DNA of 64,000 nucleotides. It comes from Prorocentrum cordatum (lineage: Eukaryota > Sar > Dinophyceae > Prorocentrales > Prorocentraceae). Position 1 is the stretch's first letter. Each line of letters starts with the position of its first letter. The notes beneath the pieces are model-generated. The model was not told the DNA's origin. It saw only the letters and a program-made list of their open reading frames with translations, and searched no databases. A program made the position numbers and the translations under genes. Below, piece after piece: positions 34,311 through 43,525 of this stretch. The stretch is from assembly GCA_963575745.1 (NCBI GenBank), contig CAUYUJ010005703.1, forward strand, positions 269,501 to 333,500. Direction: 5' to 3'.

Positions 34311-34699
34311 ATGCACGCGATGCATAGGCCGTCGGACGACTTCCGTTAAGCTACACCGTTGCACCCAGACGAGCTACAAGGGCGTTCGGCTTGCTCGTAG
34401 GATCGTTTGGAGAGGGATGGTAGTGGTTGTGGTGTGGACAGCCCACACGTTCGACATAGGCCTGCTGAACCAGGGGTGGAACGGCCGTCGCACCTACGCG
34501 TCGCGCATGGGAAACAAGACGAAGTGCAAAGACAACACAAGGTGTCATCTGGCGACTCGACTACGTTCGTACACGCGGGCGCGCGGCAGAAGTGGAGCAG
34601 GGCGGGCGGTTGGCAGACGAGGCAATGCTGTCCGTGTTGTCGAGGGACGCGGAAGTTGCAGGTGGCCGTAGCGCAAGGAAAGACCCCGACGATGCACAT
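34311..34699 (-). pseudogene. Cys-module array, second segment
   Basis: Minus-strand modules with tight spacing C-x4-C-x10..11-C-x2-C: CATATCNFRVPRQHGQHC ending CLVC; CRAPACTNVVESPDDTLC ending CLC; CATRRCDGRSTPGSAGLC ending CRTC; CSSSGCNGVA, then an in-frame TAA, then RKSSDGLCIAC. The stop inside the fourth module shows decay. The spacing resembles C-x4-C...C-x2-(H/C) zinc modules that are common as tandem arrays in dinoflagellate proteins (family recollection). Confidence 0.72.
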
Positions 34700-34751
34700 G
34701 GGGCATGGCGCGCCCGTTCGAGATGTGCTTTCTTGCCCTTTCGGAGCGCTA

Positions 34752-35449
34752 CATCGCGAGGGCGTAGATGCAAGCGCCGTCGAAGACTTGCGCTGGAGCG
34801 GCTAGAGAAGGGCTGGCGGCTGGGCTGGCTCCGCCACAGTGAGCGCGCAGATCTGGAGTTCCGGGCGCTCCTCGGCGCGAGAAGCACACTGTGCACGGTC
34901 GACGTCCGGCTTGGCATGGGACGCAAGTGCTGCGGGCTGCATCGCTCCGTTCCTCATGGCAGCCAGGCGATGCGCAGGCGAATTGCCGACCAGGGTTGTA
35001 GGCGCAAGAATGGTTGTTGTGATGGTTAACGCATTGCGGAAGCCGGCCTGATGCATTTTTGACCTTTTGCCGGACGTGGGAAGGACACCCCAGCACCGCG
35101 AAGCGACAGGGCAGGGAGCCTTCAGAGCACGGAAAGCACGGGCCAGATGATTTGTCGGTTGTCAGAAAGCGGCAGCCGACGCGGGCGTTCCTACACAAGT
35201 TCCACTCACGCGTGGTATTGTGGCATGGGTCGGAAAAGTGCGTTGTGCAGAAAATAAGCGTGACATGTGTTTTTGGCCGTCGGAAGGGTGGAGCTACAGG
35301 AGCCTCGCACTGGGGGTGGGCACACCGTGCATCTGCCGAAAGGCACCGCTTGCAAAATCTGTGACGTTCTCGTTTGTTGGTGCCTTCGACTGGGATCTGA
35401 GCTTGGAGTCCACTGCAAATTGCATAGTTATGACACTGTGTCGCGGCCT
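34752..35449 (-). pseudogene. Cys-module array, first segment (long open frame)
   Basis: A 230-codon open stretch on the minus strand holds about eight C-x4..5-C and C-x2-(C/H) pairs. Examples are CHNYAIC, FCKRC, CAHPQC, FCTTH, CRNARVGC, CFPC, CRFAVLGC, CVNHH, CASPGC and CVPC. There is no start codon at its 5' edge (a TGA lies just upstream), so either an exon edge or decay. The Cys density is far above that of the antisense frames. Likely role: DNA- or RNA-binding part of the Helitron-like protein. Confidence 0.7.
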
Positions 35450-35800
35450 CTCAGTAACAGCTGGAGCCATGACCACGAATACGGAGGTGCAGGGAGCGGC
35501 GGCTCGACCCGCGATATGGATGGCAGCCTGCAATGCCGTAAAAGTAAGCAGGAGAATACTGACTGGTGACTGCGGAGGCAGCAGCATCATGTCTTCAGCC
35601 GATATGGGGCACGGGGTCGGTGGAGCAGGACGCGGAAGTGCAATTCGGAGACCTTGTTGGAAGCTCCGGGAACAGCCTCGGCGCTGACCTGGGCCCCGTC
35701 ATGGCTCCATGGATGGGCCAATGGCTGTGCACGGAAACGGAAAGAGCGCTGAAGGAACTTGCCCGAGACGGCTCATGGCACCCTTCGCTCTTGGGAGCGT
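35450..35800. other. No certain gene; possible 5' continuation of the Cys array
   Basis: On the minus strand a C-x4-C pair (NCTSASC) occurs near 35,640 in a frame broken by a stop. Otherwise unassigned. Confidence 0.4.
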
Positions 35801-35829
35801 AAATGTTAAGGGCTGGTTACGTCACTGCT

Positions 35830-36055
35830 CCCCGTCCTCCTCTCCTCCTCGTCCTCCTCCTCCTCCTCCTCATCATCATCAGCCTCCTCCATGTCCCCCC
35901 CGCTCTCTTCAATCTGCCGTTCCTTCTCTTCCTACACCTCGTTCTCGTCCTTCCTCACCTCGAGTCACTCCCCAGTCCTCCTCATCCTTCGCTCCCCTTC
36001 CATCCTTGTCATCAGCATCCCTCGCCACCATTACTTACGCCTCCTCATCATCATA
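35830..36055. repeat. CTC/CAT-rich tract
   Basis: CCTCCTCCTCCTCCTCATCATCATCAG and flanking pyrimidine-rich sequence. Confidence 0.85.
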
Positions 36056-36059
36056 ATGT

Positions 36060-37385
36060 ATGGTGTGGCTCTCGCGTGGCCATCATTGGGCTGTCTTGGG
36101 GCCTCGCATGACCCTCTCGGGGTCAATTTTTGGAGGCATACTGGAAGTCTCTGGGGCGTATTGGGAGGAGTTGTTGGGCCTCTTGGGAGCCTCCGGGGAG
36201 CCTTTTGGGGGGCGCTTGGGTGGCCTCGGGGGGTTTCTTGCGGCCTCGTGGGGCCCTCTTGGGGTCCGCTGGGCTCGCTTAGGCAATCTTGAGGCCATGT
36301 CGGGGCCCTCCTGGGGCCGTCTTGGGCGACTCCTGCGCCGTCCTGGGGCGCTCTTGGACCGTCTTGGGACGCCTTTGGGGGCGTCTTGGGCCGTCTTGGG
36401 CCCGGCTTAAGGGTCTCTTGGGCCGTCCTGGGGCTCTCTTGGGGGCCTCTTGGGCCGTCTTGGAGCGTCGGAAAGCAAAAAAAGCAAGAACGCGAAAAAC
36501 ATCGAAAGAACCAATGACAAATCAGCGTTTGTGGCCTCTTGGGGTTCTCTTGGGAGGCCTCTTGGAGGCCGCTTGGGGCGTGTTGGTGGCCTGTGGGCTC
36601 GTCTGGAGGCCATGCTGGCGCGTGTTGGAGGCTCGCTGGCCTTTTAGGCAGTCGTCAGGCCATGTCGGGGCCCTCCTGGGGCTGTCTTGAGCGGTTCCTA
36701 GGTTGTCTTGGGGCTCACTTGGGCAATCTTGGGACGCCTTTGGGGGCCTCTTGGGCTGACTTGGGGCCGGCTCAGGGGCCTCTTGGGCCGTCCTGGGGCT
36801 GTCTTGGGTGCCTCTTGGGCCGACTAGCAGCGTCGGAAAACAGAAAAAGCGAGAAGGCAAAACAAATATAAAAAACAATGAAAAATCAACGTTTGTGGCC
36901 TCTTGGGGCTCCTTGGGAGGCCTCTTGGAGGCCGCTTGGGGCGTGTTGGTGGCTTCTGGCCTCGTTTGGAGGCCATGCTGGCGCGTGTTGGAGGTCCGCT
37001 GGGCTCGCTTAGGCAGTCTTCAGGCCATGGCGGGGCCCTCCTGGAGCTGTCTTGGGCGGCTCCTGGGCCGTCCTGGGGGCCTTTTGGGCCGTCTCGGGAC
37101 GCCTTTGGGGGCTTCTTGGGCCGTCTTGGGGCCGGCTTAGGGGCCTCTTGGGCCGTCCTGGGGCTCTCTTGGGGGCCTCTTGGGCCGTCTTGGAGCGTCG
37201 GAAAGCAGGAAAAGCGAGAAGACAAAAAACATTGAAAAAAACAATGAAAAAAACAACGTTTTTTGCCTCTTGGGGCTCTCTTGGGAGGCGTCTTGGAGGC
37301 CGCTTGGGGCGTGTTGGTGGCCGCTGGGCTCGTCTGGAAGCCATGCTGGCGCGTGTTGGAGCGCTCGCGGGCTGTCTTGGCTGGG
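36060..37385. repeat. 365-bp higher-order tandem repeat, three-plus copies
   Basis: Units begin GCGTCGGAAA at about 36,466, 36,832 and 37,196 (periods 366 and 364), with a partial copy before and one after. Each has an A-rich core of about 55 bp (AAAAGCGAGAA, AACAATGAAAAA, CAACGTTTG) and about 300 bp of TCTTGGG(G/C)C words. Related cores recur at about 6.05, 20.75, 28.1, 28.8, 29.8, 31.1, 31.5, 43.15 and 49.65 kb. Confidence 0.93.
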
Positions 37386-37505
37386 CTGGAGCCCGCCCTG
37401 GCGGTCTCTGGAGCCGAACGGGAACCCTTCCGAGCGGCCCCGGGGGCCCTGCACCCCCATGCGCCCCCGAGGTCCTTGGGCTCGGCCGGGGGACATCGTC
37501 CCCCA

Positions 37506-37506
<1 letters not shown>

Positions 37507-37570
<64 letters not shown>
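37507..37570. repeat. TA dinucleotide microsatellite
   Basis: About 62 bp of TA, directly abutting a unit of the 200-bp satellite. Confidence 0.95.
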
Positions 37571-37571
<1 letters not shown>

Positions 37572-38005
37572 TCTGGGCCCAAGAGGCGGCCATGCCAACG
37601 TCAAATATAGAAAACACAATACAATATGCGAGGCGCGCGGGCGCGCTGGTGACCCGCGCGGTGCCGGGTCACCCGCACGCGCGCGCGATGCCTCCTGTAT
37701 TGGTTTTATACAATCGGAGGCCATGTTAAGTTGAAAACTCAATGATCAAAACCCAATGTAAATATTCATTCTCTGGGCCCAAGAGGCGGCCATGCCCACG
37801 TCAAAAATAGAAAACACAATACAATGGGCGAGGCGAGCGCGGGCGCGCTGGTGACCCGCGCGGGGCCGGGTCACCCGCGCGCGCGCGCGATGCATCCTGT
37901 ATTGGTTTTAGACAATCGGAGGCCATGTTAAGTTGAAAACTCAATGATCAAACCCCAATGTAAATATTCACCCTCGAGGCCCAAGAGGCGGCCATGTAAA
38001 CCTTG
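37571..38005. repeat. About 200-bp satellite, second array
   Basis: Two-plus units identical in structure to 24.5-25.6 kb. ATCGGAGGCCATGTTAAG lies at about 37,713 and 37,915, each unit with the GGTGACCC/GGGTCACC hairpin. Confidence 0.93.
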
Positions 38006-38084
38006 GCAGGTCTTAGCAGCATTTCCATTCCCCTCCGTTTGGGCAACTGGAAGAAATGGGCCGCCACCAATGGATAGACGCCCC

Positions 38085-38250
38085 CCGCCAATCAAGCCGC
38101 GCCGAGGGTGCGACGGCGCCCGGGGGATGGGCAGATAGACGGACAGAAGATGCGCAGACGTATCGGTGCGACGGCGCCTGGGGGGATAGATGTAGATACA
38201 TGGATACGCCGCGCCAGCAAAGCAAAGCCGACGGTGCGGCGGCGAACGCT
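38085..38250. repeat. About 70-bp repeats with GGTGCGACGGCG
   Basis: Units at about 38,106 and 38,175, and a drifted third at 38,230. Related to 23,900-23,990. Confidence 0.75.
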
Positions 38251-38284
38251 TTTTGAATATTGACCAGAACGGAGATCAATACAG

Positions 38285-39330
38285 GGGGAACCCCCTTATC
38301 TTTTATTCCTTCCCCCCGAGGGGGGGGGGGGGGGAGGGGGGAGGGATCACACCCGGATACGCGGGGGGTGGGGGGGGCACCCGGGCGGCTCCCTTTGGGA
38401 GAGGGGAGCGGCCGCGAGGCGGAGGGGAGCGGCCGCGACCCGGGGGGAAGCCAATCTGCTCCCCCCGGGACACGGGGGGGAAGCCAATCTGAGCAACGTC
38501 GTAGCTTATTCGAAAGGAAGCCCCTTCGCCTTAGCTGCCCCGATACGCAACACGCAACACGTATCGTATTGATACGGAGCTCAACACGTGGGCTGAAAAC
38601 GTAGGTACGACGCGATACGTTCGCCAAAATGTAAGCCAATACGTGGAGCCAACACGCAACGTATTGACACGGACGTCTTGAACACGGGACGTTTTGCGTA
38701 TCGGAACCGGCGTATCGAGGCAGCCAAGCCCTTCCCATGTACCCCTTCCCCCCGAAGGGGGAGAGGGGAAGAGGGGGTCACACCCGGATACGCGGGGAGG
38801 GGGGGGGGGGGGGCCCCCGTGCGGCTCCCTTCGGGGGAGGGGAGCGGCCGCGACGCGGACGGGAGCGGCCGCGACCCGGGGGGGAAGCCAATCTGCGCGC
38901 CCCCAGACACGGGGGGGAAGCCAATCTGAGCAACGTCGTAGCTTACTCGAAGGGAAGCCCTCTTCCCTTTTATCCCTTCCCCCGAGGGAGGGGGGGGAGG
39001 GGGTCACACCTGGATGCGCGGGGGGCGGGAGGGGGGGACGGAGGGGCACCCGGGCGGCTCCCCTCGGGGGAGGGGAGCGGCCGCGACGCGGAGGGGAGCG
39101 GCCGCGACACGGAGGGGGAAGTCAATCTGAGCAACGTCGTAGCTTACTCGAAGGGAAGCCCCCTTCCCCCCTTTTATCCCTTCCCCCCGAGGGGATGGGA
39201 GGGGGGGGGTCCCACCCGGATAATTACCCAGGGGGGGGGGGGACCCGGGCGGCTACCTTCGGGGGAGGGGAGCGGCCGCGACGCGGAGGGGAAGCCAATC
39301 TGAGCAAAGTCGGTGTTCACTCGAAGAGGG
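38285..39330. repeat. G-rich satellite array
   Basis: Units of variable length (about 440, 204 and 172 bp). They are built from CCTTCCCCCCGAGGGG, TCACACCCGGATACGCGGGG, GGGGAGCGGCCGCGA and AAGCCAATCTGAGCAACGTC. The last word is at about 38,475, 38,916, 39,119 and 39,291. Confidence 0.9.
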
Positions 39331-40156
39331 GGGGGTCCTGGAAGGGGGTCCCAAGGGGGGGTCCCGGGTCAGAATACCACCCTCCCGGGGCCCATGGCCC
39401 GCCCTCTCCCTCCCATTTCTGTCGAGGGCAGAGGCCTCCAGGGTCGGCGGCACTGGCCGTAAGGCCTTAGCAAGATCAATTTGGAATCAGAATATGTCGC
39501 CGACAGGTCAAAGACAGGCGATAGGCCCACGATAGCGAACCCGCAAGGTCCTGGGCTGGGTGTGCTGGCGGGCCCCTGTCGGCGATGAAACGGCGATTGG
39601 GCATAGATGACCCCCTGAGTCTGTTCCCCCTACCGTTGCCCCTGACCTCTGGGTGCCCACGTCGTGAAAAAGTCACGACGTCGGAAGTCTCTGGGCTGGG
39701 TCGGTGCAACTAGGCGGATGATTGGCGCCGCCCCCGAGGGCCTGGGCCGGTCGTCCTTGATGGTGGAGTTGCCGAATCTGTGAGGCTGGAAAGTCGCCAC
39801 CCAGATCTCCAGCGATGTGAGTTGTTCAATCCCAGCGTTTTTTCTCGAGCTCGGCTTCTGAGGCCCCCCTATTGGGCCCCCGGGCCATCGAACATGACTC
39901 CCGGACACCAAAAAAACTACCCCTGGGAAGTGGGACGAGACCCTCGGGGCCGCGCAGTTAAACAACACATCGTCTGGGCACGCAACCCAGGGAGGGAGGA
40001 GGGAGCGGGAGGGCAAGAGGAGGGAGGGGGTAGAGCGAGGAGGAACGGAGCGGGGAGGGAGGGGGGGAGGGAGGGAGGGGAGGGGGGGGGGGAGGGACGG
40101 AAGAAGAGAGGGAGAGAACAGGAACAAATATATGGTAAAAGCGCGCGCGCCCGGGG
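39331..40156. other. No gene recognised; GGGA/GGAGG tract
   Basis: 5' part of cyclophilin intron 2. Purine tract at 39,985-40,120 on the plus strand. GTCGTGAAAAAGTCACGAC (39,661-39,679) is a perfect 7-bp inverted repeat. Confidence 0.5.
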
Positions 40157-40226
40157 CTGCTCTCCAGTCTCTGGGAACCTCTGCTGCAGGGTGCTGTTGT
40201 GGGAGACCCCGAACTGCGCCAGGAAG
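40157..40226 (-). CDS. Cyclophilin-like PPIase, exon 2
   Basis: Seventy bases encode FLAQFGVSHNSTLQQRF and PETGEQ. Joined to exon 1 they give GFLAQFG, the cyclophilin GF(M/L).Q.G active-site block; Phe and Gln are kept and Met is Leu. The phase fits: exon 1 ends in GG and this exon supplies the C. The exon edge is AG then CTTCCT, repeating the CTTCCT at the end of exon 1. The 3' edge GAGCAG then CCCC repeats at the start of exon 3 (GCAGCCCC). Confidence 0.83.
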
Positions 40227-41876
40227 CTCCGTGGTCGAGCTGGGCACCCCAAGAGCAAGAGGGGTCCAGGAACCAAGAGGGCCAAGGATCAGAGAAAACC
40301 TTGAACAGGTCTTAAAACCGAAGGCAGGGCAAGGAACACATTGAAGACGAATTGGGAATCTCCGAGACCCGGTGAGTCTGGAGGATGAGTCTAGCGCCGC
40401 GGCCGTCCCAGAGCATTCCAGAACGCGCTCGATGCATTCTGATCCTAGGCACGCCAGATCTCTGGATCCTCCACTCGGGCACACGTCCACATGAATCGGG
40501 GAAAGTACCCCCCCCGAAGCATGAAGCCAATAGCGCCCGATCTGGCGACGGGTCGCGCAGATTCTGTACGAAAGCAGCGCCCGTCGCCAATCCACGCGAC
40601 TTAGATCCCCGCTTGCGCTTCCTCGGTCCAGCCCCGCTACTCGATCCTCCCCCGGGTCCCCGCTCAGCCCACCGACCGGTCACGCCGATCGACGCCACAC
40701 CTCGCGCGGTGGACCTGAGCCTCCGACGTCGTGACCGTGACCTGTTCGATGCCAGCGGCTTCTCCGTCGCGGTAGTGTTCGGAACGCCAAGAAAGGAACG
40801 AAAGGGCCTCTCTTGCGAGGCGGGAATTGATCCATATCCGCCGCCTCGGAATCGACGTCCTGGTGCCCCAGCGGGCGGTGGATGTGGATATATTTCGGCC
40901 CCCGGGAGCCCGAATATGTCCATATCCACCGCCTGCCGAGGCTCCGAAAACTGACCCTCCAGGCGGTGGTCATGTATAAATTCCCGCCTCGGATCTCTGG
41001 CCTCGGAGGGCTGCGGCCACGGCCAGATTCCACGACCCAGATGTACGGTCAGGAACGTTTGCTCAGCGTGTCGCGCCGGCGGCGGCCCTGGCGACACGCT
41101 ATGCCTTGCGAGGTGATTGCGTGTCGCTCCGCTCCTTGAGGGGGGAGGCTGGGAAGATCTCGGGACGTGCAGATAACTGGCGGGCGCCGAGACGTGGAGG
41201 GCCAGAAGCGGCGGAGCGACACGCTAAGCCAAAGTCACGACCGTAGGGAGCGGCCCGAAAACAGGAGCCCCTCGTGAACCCAAAATGGCCCTCGTTTCAG
41301 CGTCTCGACTGCAGATCTCGGCCTCTGGAGGCCCCCTCTGGGCCATGGGGCCGTCAAGAGGCAAGAGCATGAAAGGCAGTGCACAGGGAGGGGTCCAAAG
41401 CTCCAGGGGCCACGTGCTGGCGAATGTCATGGCATCGGAGCTCAGAGGTCAGACACCACCCCCATGCTAATTTACCAAGGCAGGGCACCATGACAATTAG
41501 CGGGGAACCCAGACATCAGACGTCGTGCTTTTTGTCGCAACGTGGCTCCACTGAGGGCTGGACGCCTTCCCCAGGACCTGCTCTTCATCCTGAGCGCCGT
41601 TCCTTGACAGTCCTGGAACCCGGTAGGGGGGGGGCCCGAAAACCGAAAATCAACGTTTATCGTCCGTGGTTTTTGGTTTCGACGCGAGGCGATTTCCTGC
41701 GGGGGCAATCTCCGACCACTGCTGGGAACCCCGTGTCGAAACGCTGCTCCGGAAGATCCAGCAAAGTCAGCTGAAGATTGACCGACACCGTTGCTCACTG
41801 GCCACCAGGCGGTCTGCGCGGCTGCTCTTGGGCCCCCGCTGCCCACCACGAGGTGCCCAGCCGACCGCGGAGGAAG
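40227..41876 (-). mobile_element. Intron 1 with terminal inverted repeats: introner-like element
   Basis: The intron ends carry inverted repeats. CTCCGCGGTCGGCTGGGCAC at the 5' end (41,852-41,872) pairs with CTCCGTGGTCGAGCTGGGCA read inward from the 3' end (40,227-40,248). A second matching block, CCCAAGAGCA, follows on both sides. The element sits inside a CTTCCT direct repeat. Internal inverted repeats occur at 40,874-40,892/40,915-40,933 (19 bp, 2 mismatches), 41,065-41,074/41,091-41,100 (10 bp perfect) and 41,119-41,132/41,211-41,224 (14 bp perfect). Inference: a DNA-transposon-like insertion used as an intron. Confidence 0.75.
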
Positions 41877-42065
41877 CCCTTCACCGCGCGGAAGATGCTG
41901 GTCCCGTTGAAGAACCCATGCTTCACCAGCTCGAGGAAGTGCCCAGACCCTATCGGCGCCCAGTCGGTTCGCACGGTAATGTTGAACTCTCCTCGCACCT
42001 GCAGGTCGTTTTTGAGCTCCTCGGCTGTCTGGACGGCCTTGCCAGAGCGGCGGCCGAAGCGACAC
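41877..42065 (-). CDS. Cyclophilin-like PPIase, exon 1 (first recognised)
   Basis: Reads SGKAVQTAEELKNDLQVRGE, then FNITVRTDWAPIGSGHFLEL, then VKHGFFNGTSIFRAVKG. This matches the start of a cyclophilin domain: a beta strand ending in the WAP(L/I)G turn, an amphipathic helix F..LV..GFF.G, and F(H/F)R. The FR corresponds to the catalytic Arg of cyclophilin A. The 5' edge is placed after CCTCAG, since an in-frame TGA lies 24 bases upstream of that edge. The exon then enters with one base of a split codon. The 3' edge is AAGGG, followed by CTTCCT, which also begins exon 2. More N-terminal exons must exist and were not found. Confidence 0.85.
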
Positions 42066-42885
42066 CTGAGGCTGGGACATCCACTTTTTCATCCGCGGGA
42101 CGCGAGCCTTTCAATTGCGCTCTGCCTTGAAGATGGAAAAGCCGAACTTAGTTGAGAGCGGCGCGCGGGCAATGCAAACCCAACTGACCCGCAAACCTGC
42201 AGAAAAGGCATCCTGGACGGCCACACACATGTTTTACTCCAGCGCGCCGATGGGATGCAATCGGCGGATGCGGGCCTCGGTCAGGATAAGTTGGCAACCT
42301 TGTGTGGGCCACACGCACCATTTACTTCGTAGGCGCCACTGCCTCAGGGGCCCGAAGGACCCCCACCCTTTTGCGAAATGAGCCACTGCAGTATGGGCGC
42401 TACTCAATGTTGGACCAGCAGCACAGTACAACACAGACCGATGAGCAAGGACCCCCCCTAAGCGAAATGGCAGCGTGTGAACACGCACACACACACATAC
42501 TTCTCCAGAATCACAGCGAGTACCAAGGCGGGGCGCGCTTAGCTCAAGTGCCACCTGACGTTGCAGATGGGGGTCTGGACAGAACCAAACGCATGCAGGT
42601 AAACGCGAGACCACGGGTGCACATGGAAGACGCCGAATACGGCATGCAAGTGCCGAAGCGCACGGAGCACAATAGAGCGTTGCTCCATTTTTCGCCATAG
42701 CGGCCGTTACCACCCCTGGCGCCCCCCCTCCTGGTAACGTCACGATTTGTGCCGGCGCCGTCTGGGAACGCCTACGAATCTGCCGACGTGCCGCTGGGCA
42801 CGGACTGGGCGTGTCCTCGGGTCCTTTGCGTAATCCTCAGAGCCTCGGTCCTCAGTCCGCGGAGTCTTCAAGAGGCCCGGACCCC
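42066..42885. other. No gene recognised
   Basis: The region 5' of the first recognised cyclophilin exon. The missing upstream exon(s) may lie here or beyond. I found no credible candidate. Confidence 0.45.
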
Positions 42886-43525
42886 AAAATGCCAAATATC
42901 CCGGCGCTTGTCTCGTGCCCTCTGGGCTCCCCCGCGGCTTCCCGCATGACTTTTCTCGGCACAAGAAGTCCCCAGGACGGGCCGAGAGGGCCCCGGAAGG
43001 CCCCGAAGACGGTCCAAGAGAGCCCCGAGTTGCCGAACGATCGCTCCAAGACGCTCAAGATGGCACCCAGACGGCCCAAGAAGCCTCCAAGACGCCCCAA
43101 ACGCCTCCAAGAAGCCTCCCAAGAGGCCAAAATCATTTATTTGTCCACAGGGTTTTGAAGGGTTTGGGCGTTCTCACCTTCTCAGCTTCCCGACGCTCCC
43201 AGACGGCGGGCCCCCAAGATCACCACAAGACGGCCCAAGAGACCTCCAAGAGGACCCCACAACGGCCCAAGAAGGCCCGAAGACGGCCCAAGAGGCGCCC
43301 AAGACTGCCCCGAAGACGTTTCCAAGAGGGGACCCAGATGGGGGATCCGAACGGACACTCCGAGCCCTCGGCCCCGAGGGGGCCCCAGGAGGCCCCAAGA
43401 GGCCCCCAAGAAACCCCCAAGAAACCCCCAAGAGGCACCAAGAGGCCCCGAAGAGGCCGAAAGAGGGCCCCCAGAGGCTCACAAGAGGCCCCAAAACTGC
43501 CCCATTGTGAGGCCCCCGAGAGCGC
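42886..43525. repeat. CCAAGANGGCC-type degenerate repeat block
   Basis: AAGAGGCCCCAAGA-type words recur every 10-12 bp. The A-rich core is at 43,128-43,175 (AAAATCATTTATTTGTCCAC). It is interrupted near 43,340 by GATGGGGGATCCGAACGGAC. Confidence 0.85.

Larger units (their letters stand above)
8893..42065 (-). other. Cyclophilin-type PPIase gene span (five recognised exons, 33 kb)
   Basis: Five minus-strand exons in collinear order encode one continuous cyclophilin-like domain: 41,877-42,065, 40,157-40,226, 22,086-22,198, 18,214-18,325 and about 8,967-9,111. Each join is in frame and falls inside a 4-8 bp direct repeat shared by the two exon edges. Cyclophilins catalyse cis-trans isomerisation of Xaa-Pro bonds. 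Introns are about 1,650, 17,958, 3,760 and 9,102 bp, filled with repeats and mobile elements. Donors are not GT: depending on where the cut is placed in each direct repeat they read CT, CC, GA/GC and GA. The 5' exons upstream of 42,065 were not found. Inference: one transcribed gene; a transcript is needed to prove it. Confidence 0.82.

Noticed and set aside
39630-40595. 321-codon minus-strand ORF spanning cyclophilin exon 2
   Set aside because: Exon 2 is read in a different phase; the rest is purine-tract translation.
41472-42092. 206-codon minus-strand ORF over cyclophilin exon 1
   Set aside because: Other reading phase; the cyclophilin phase contains the conserved residues.
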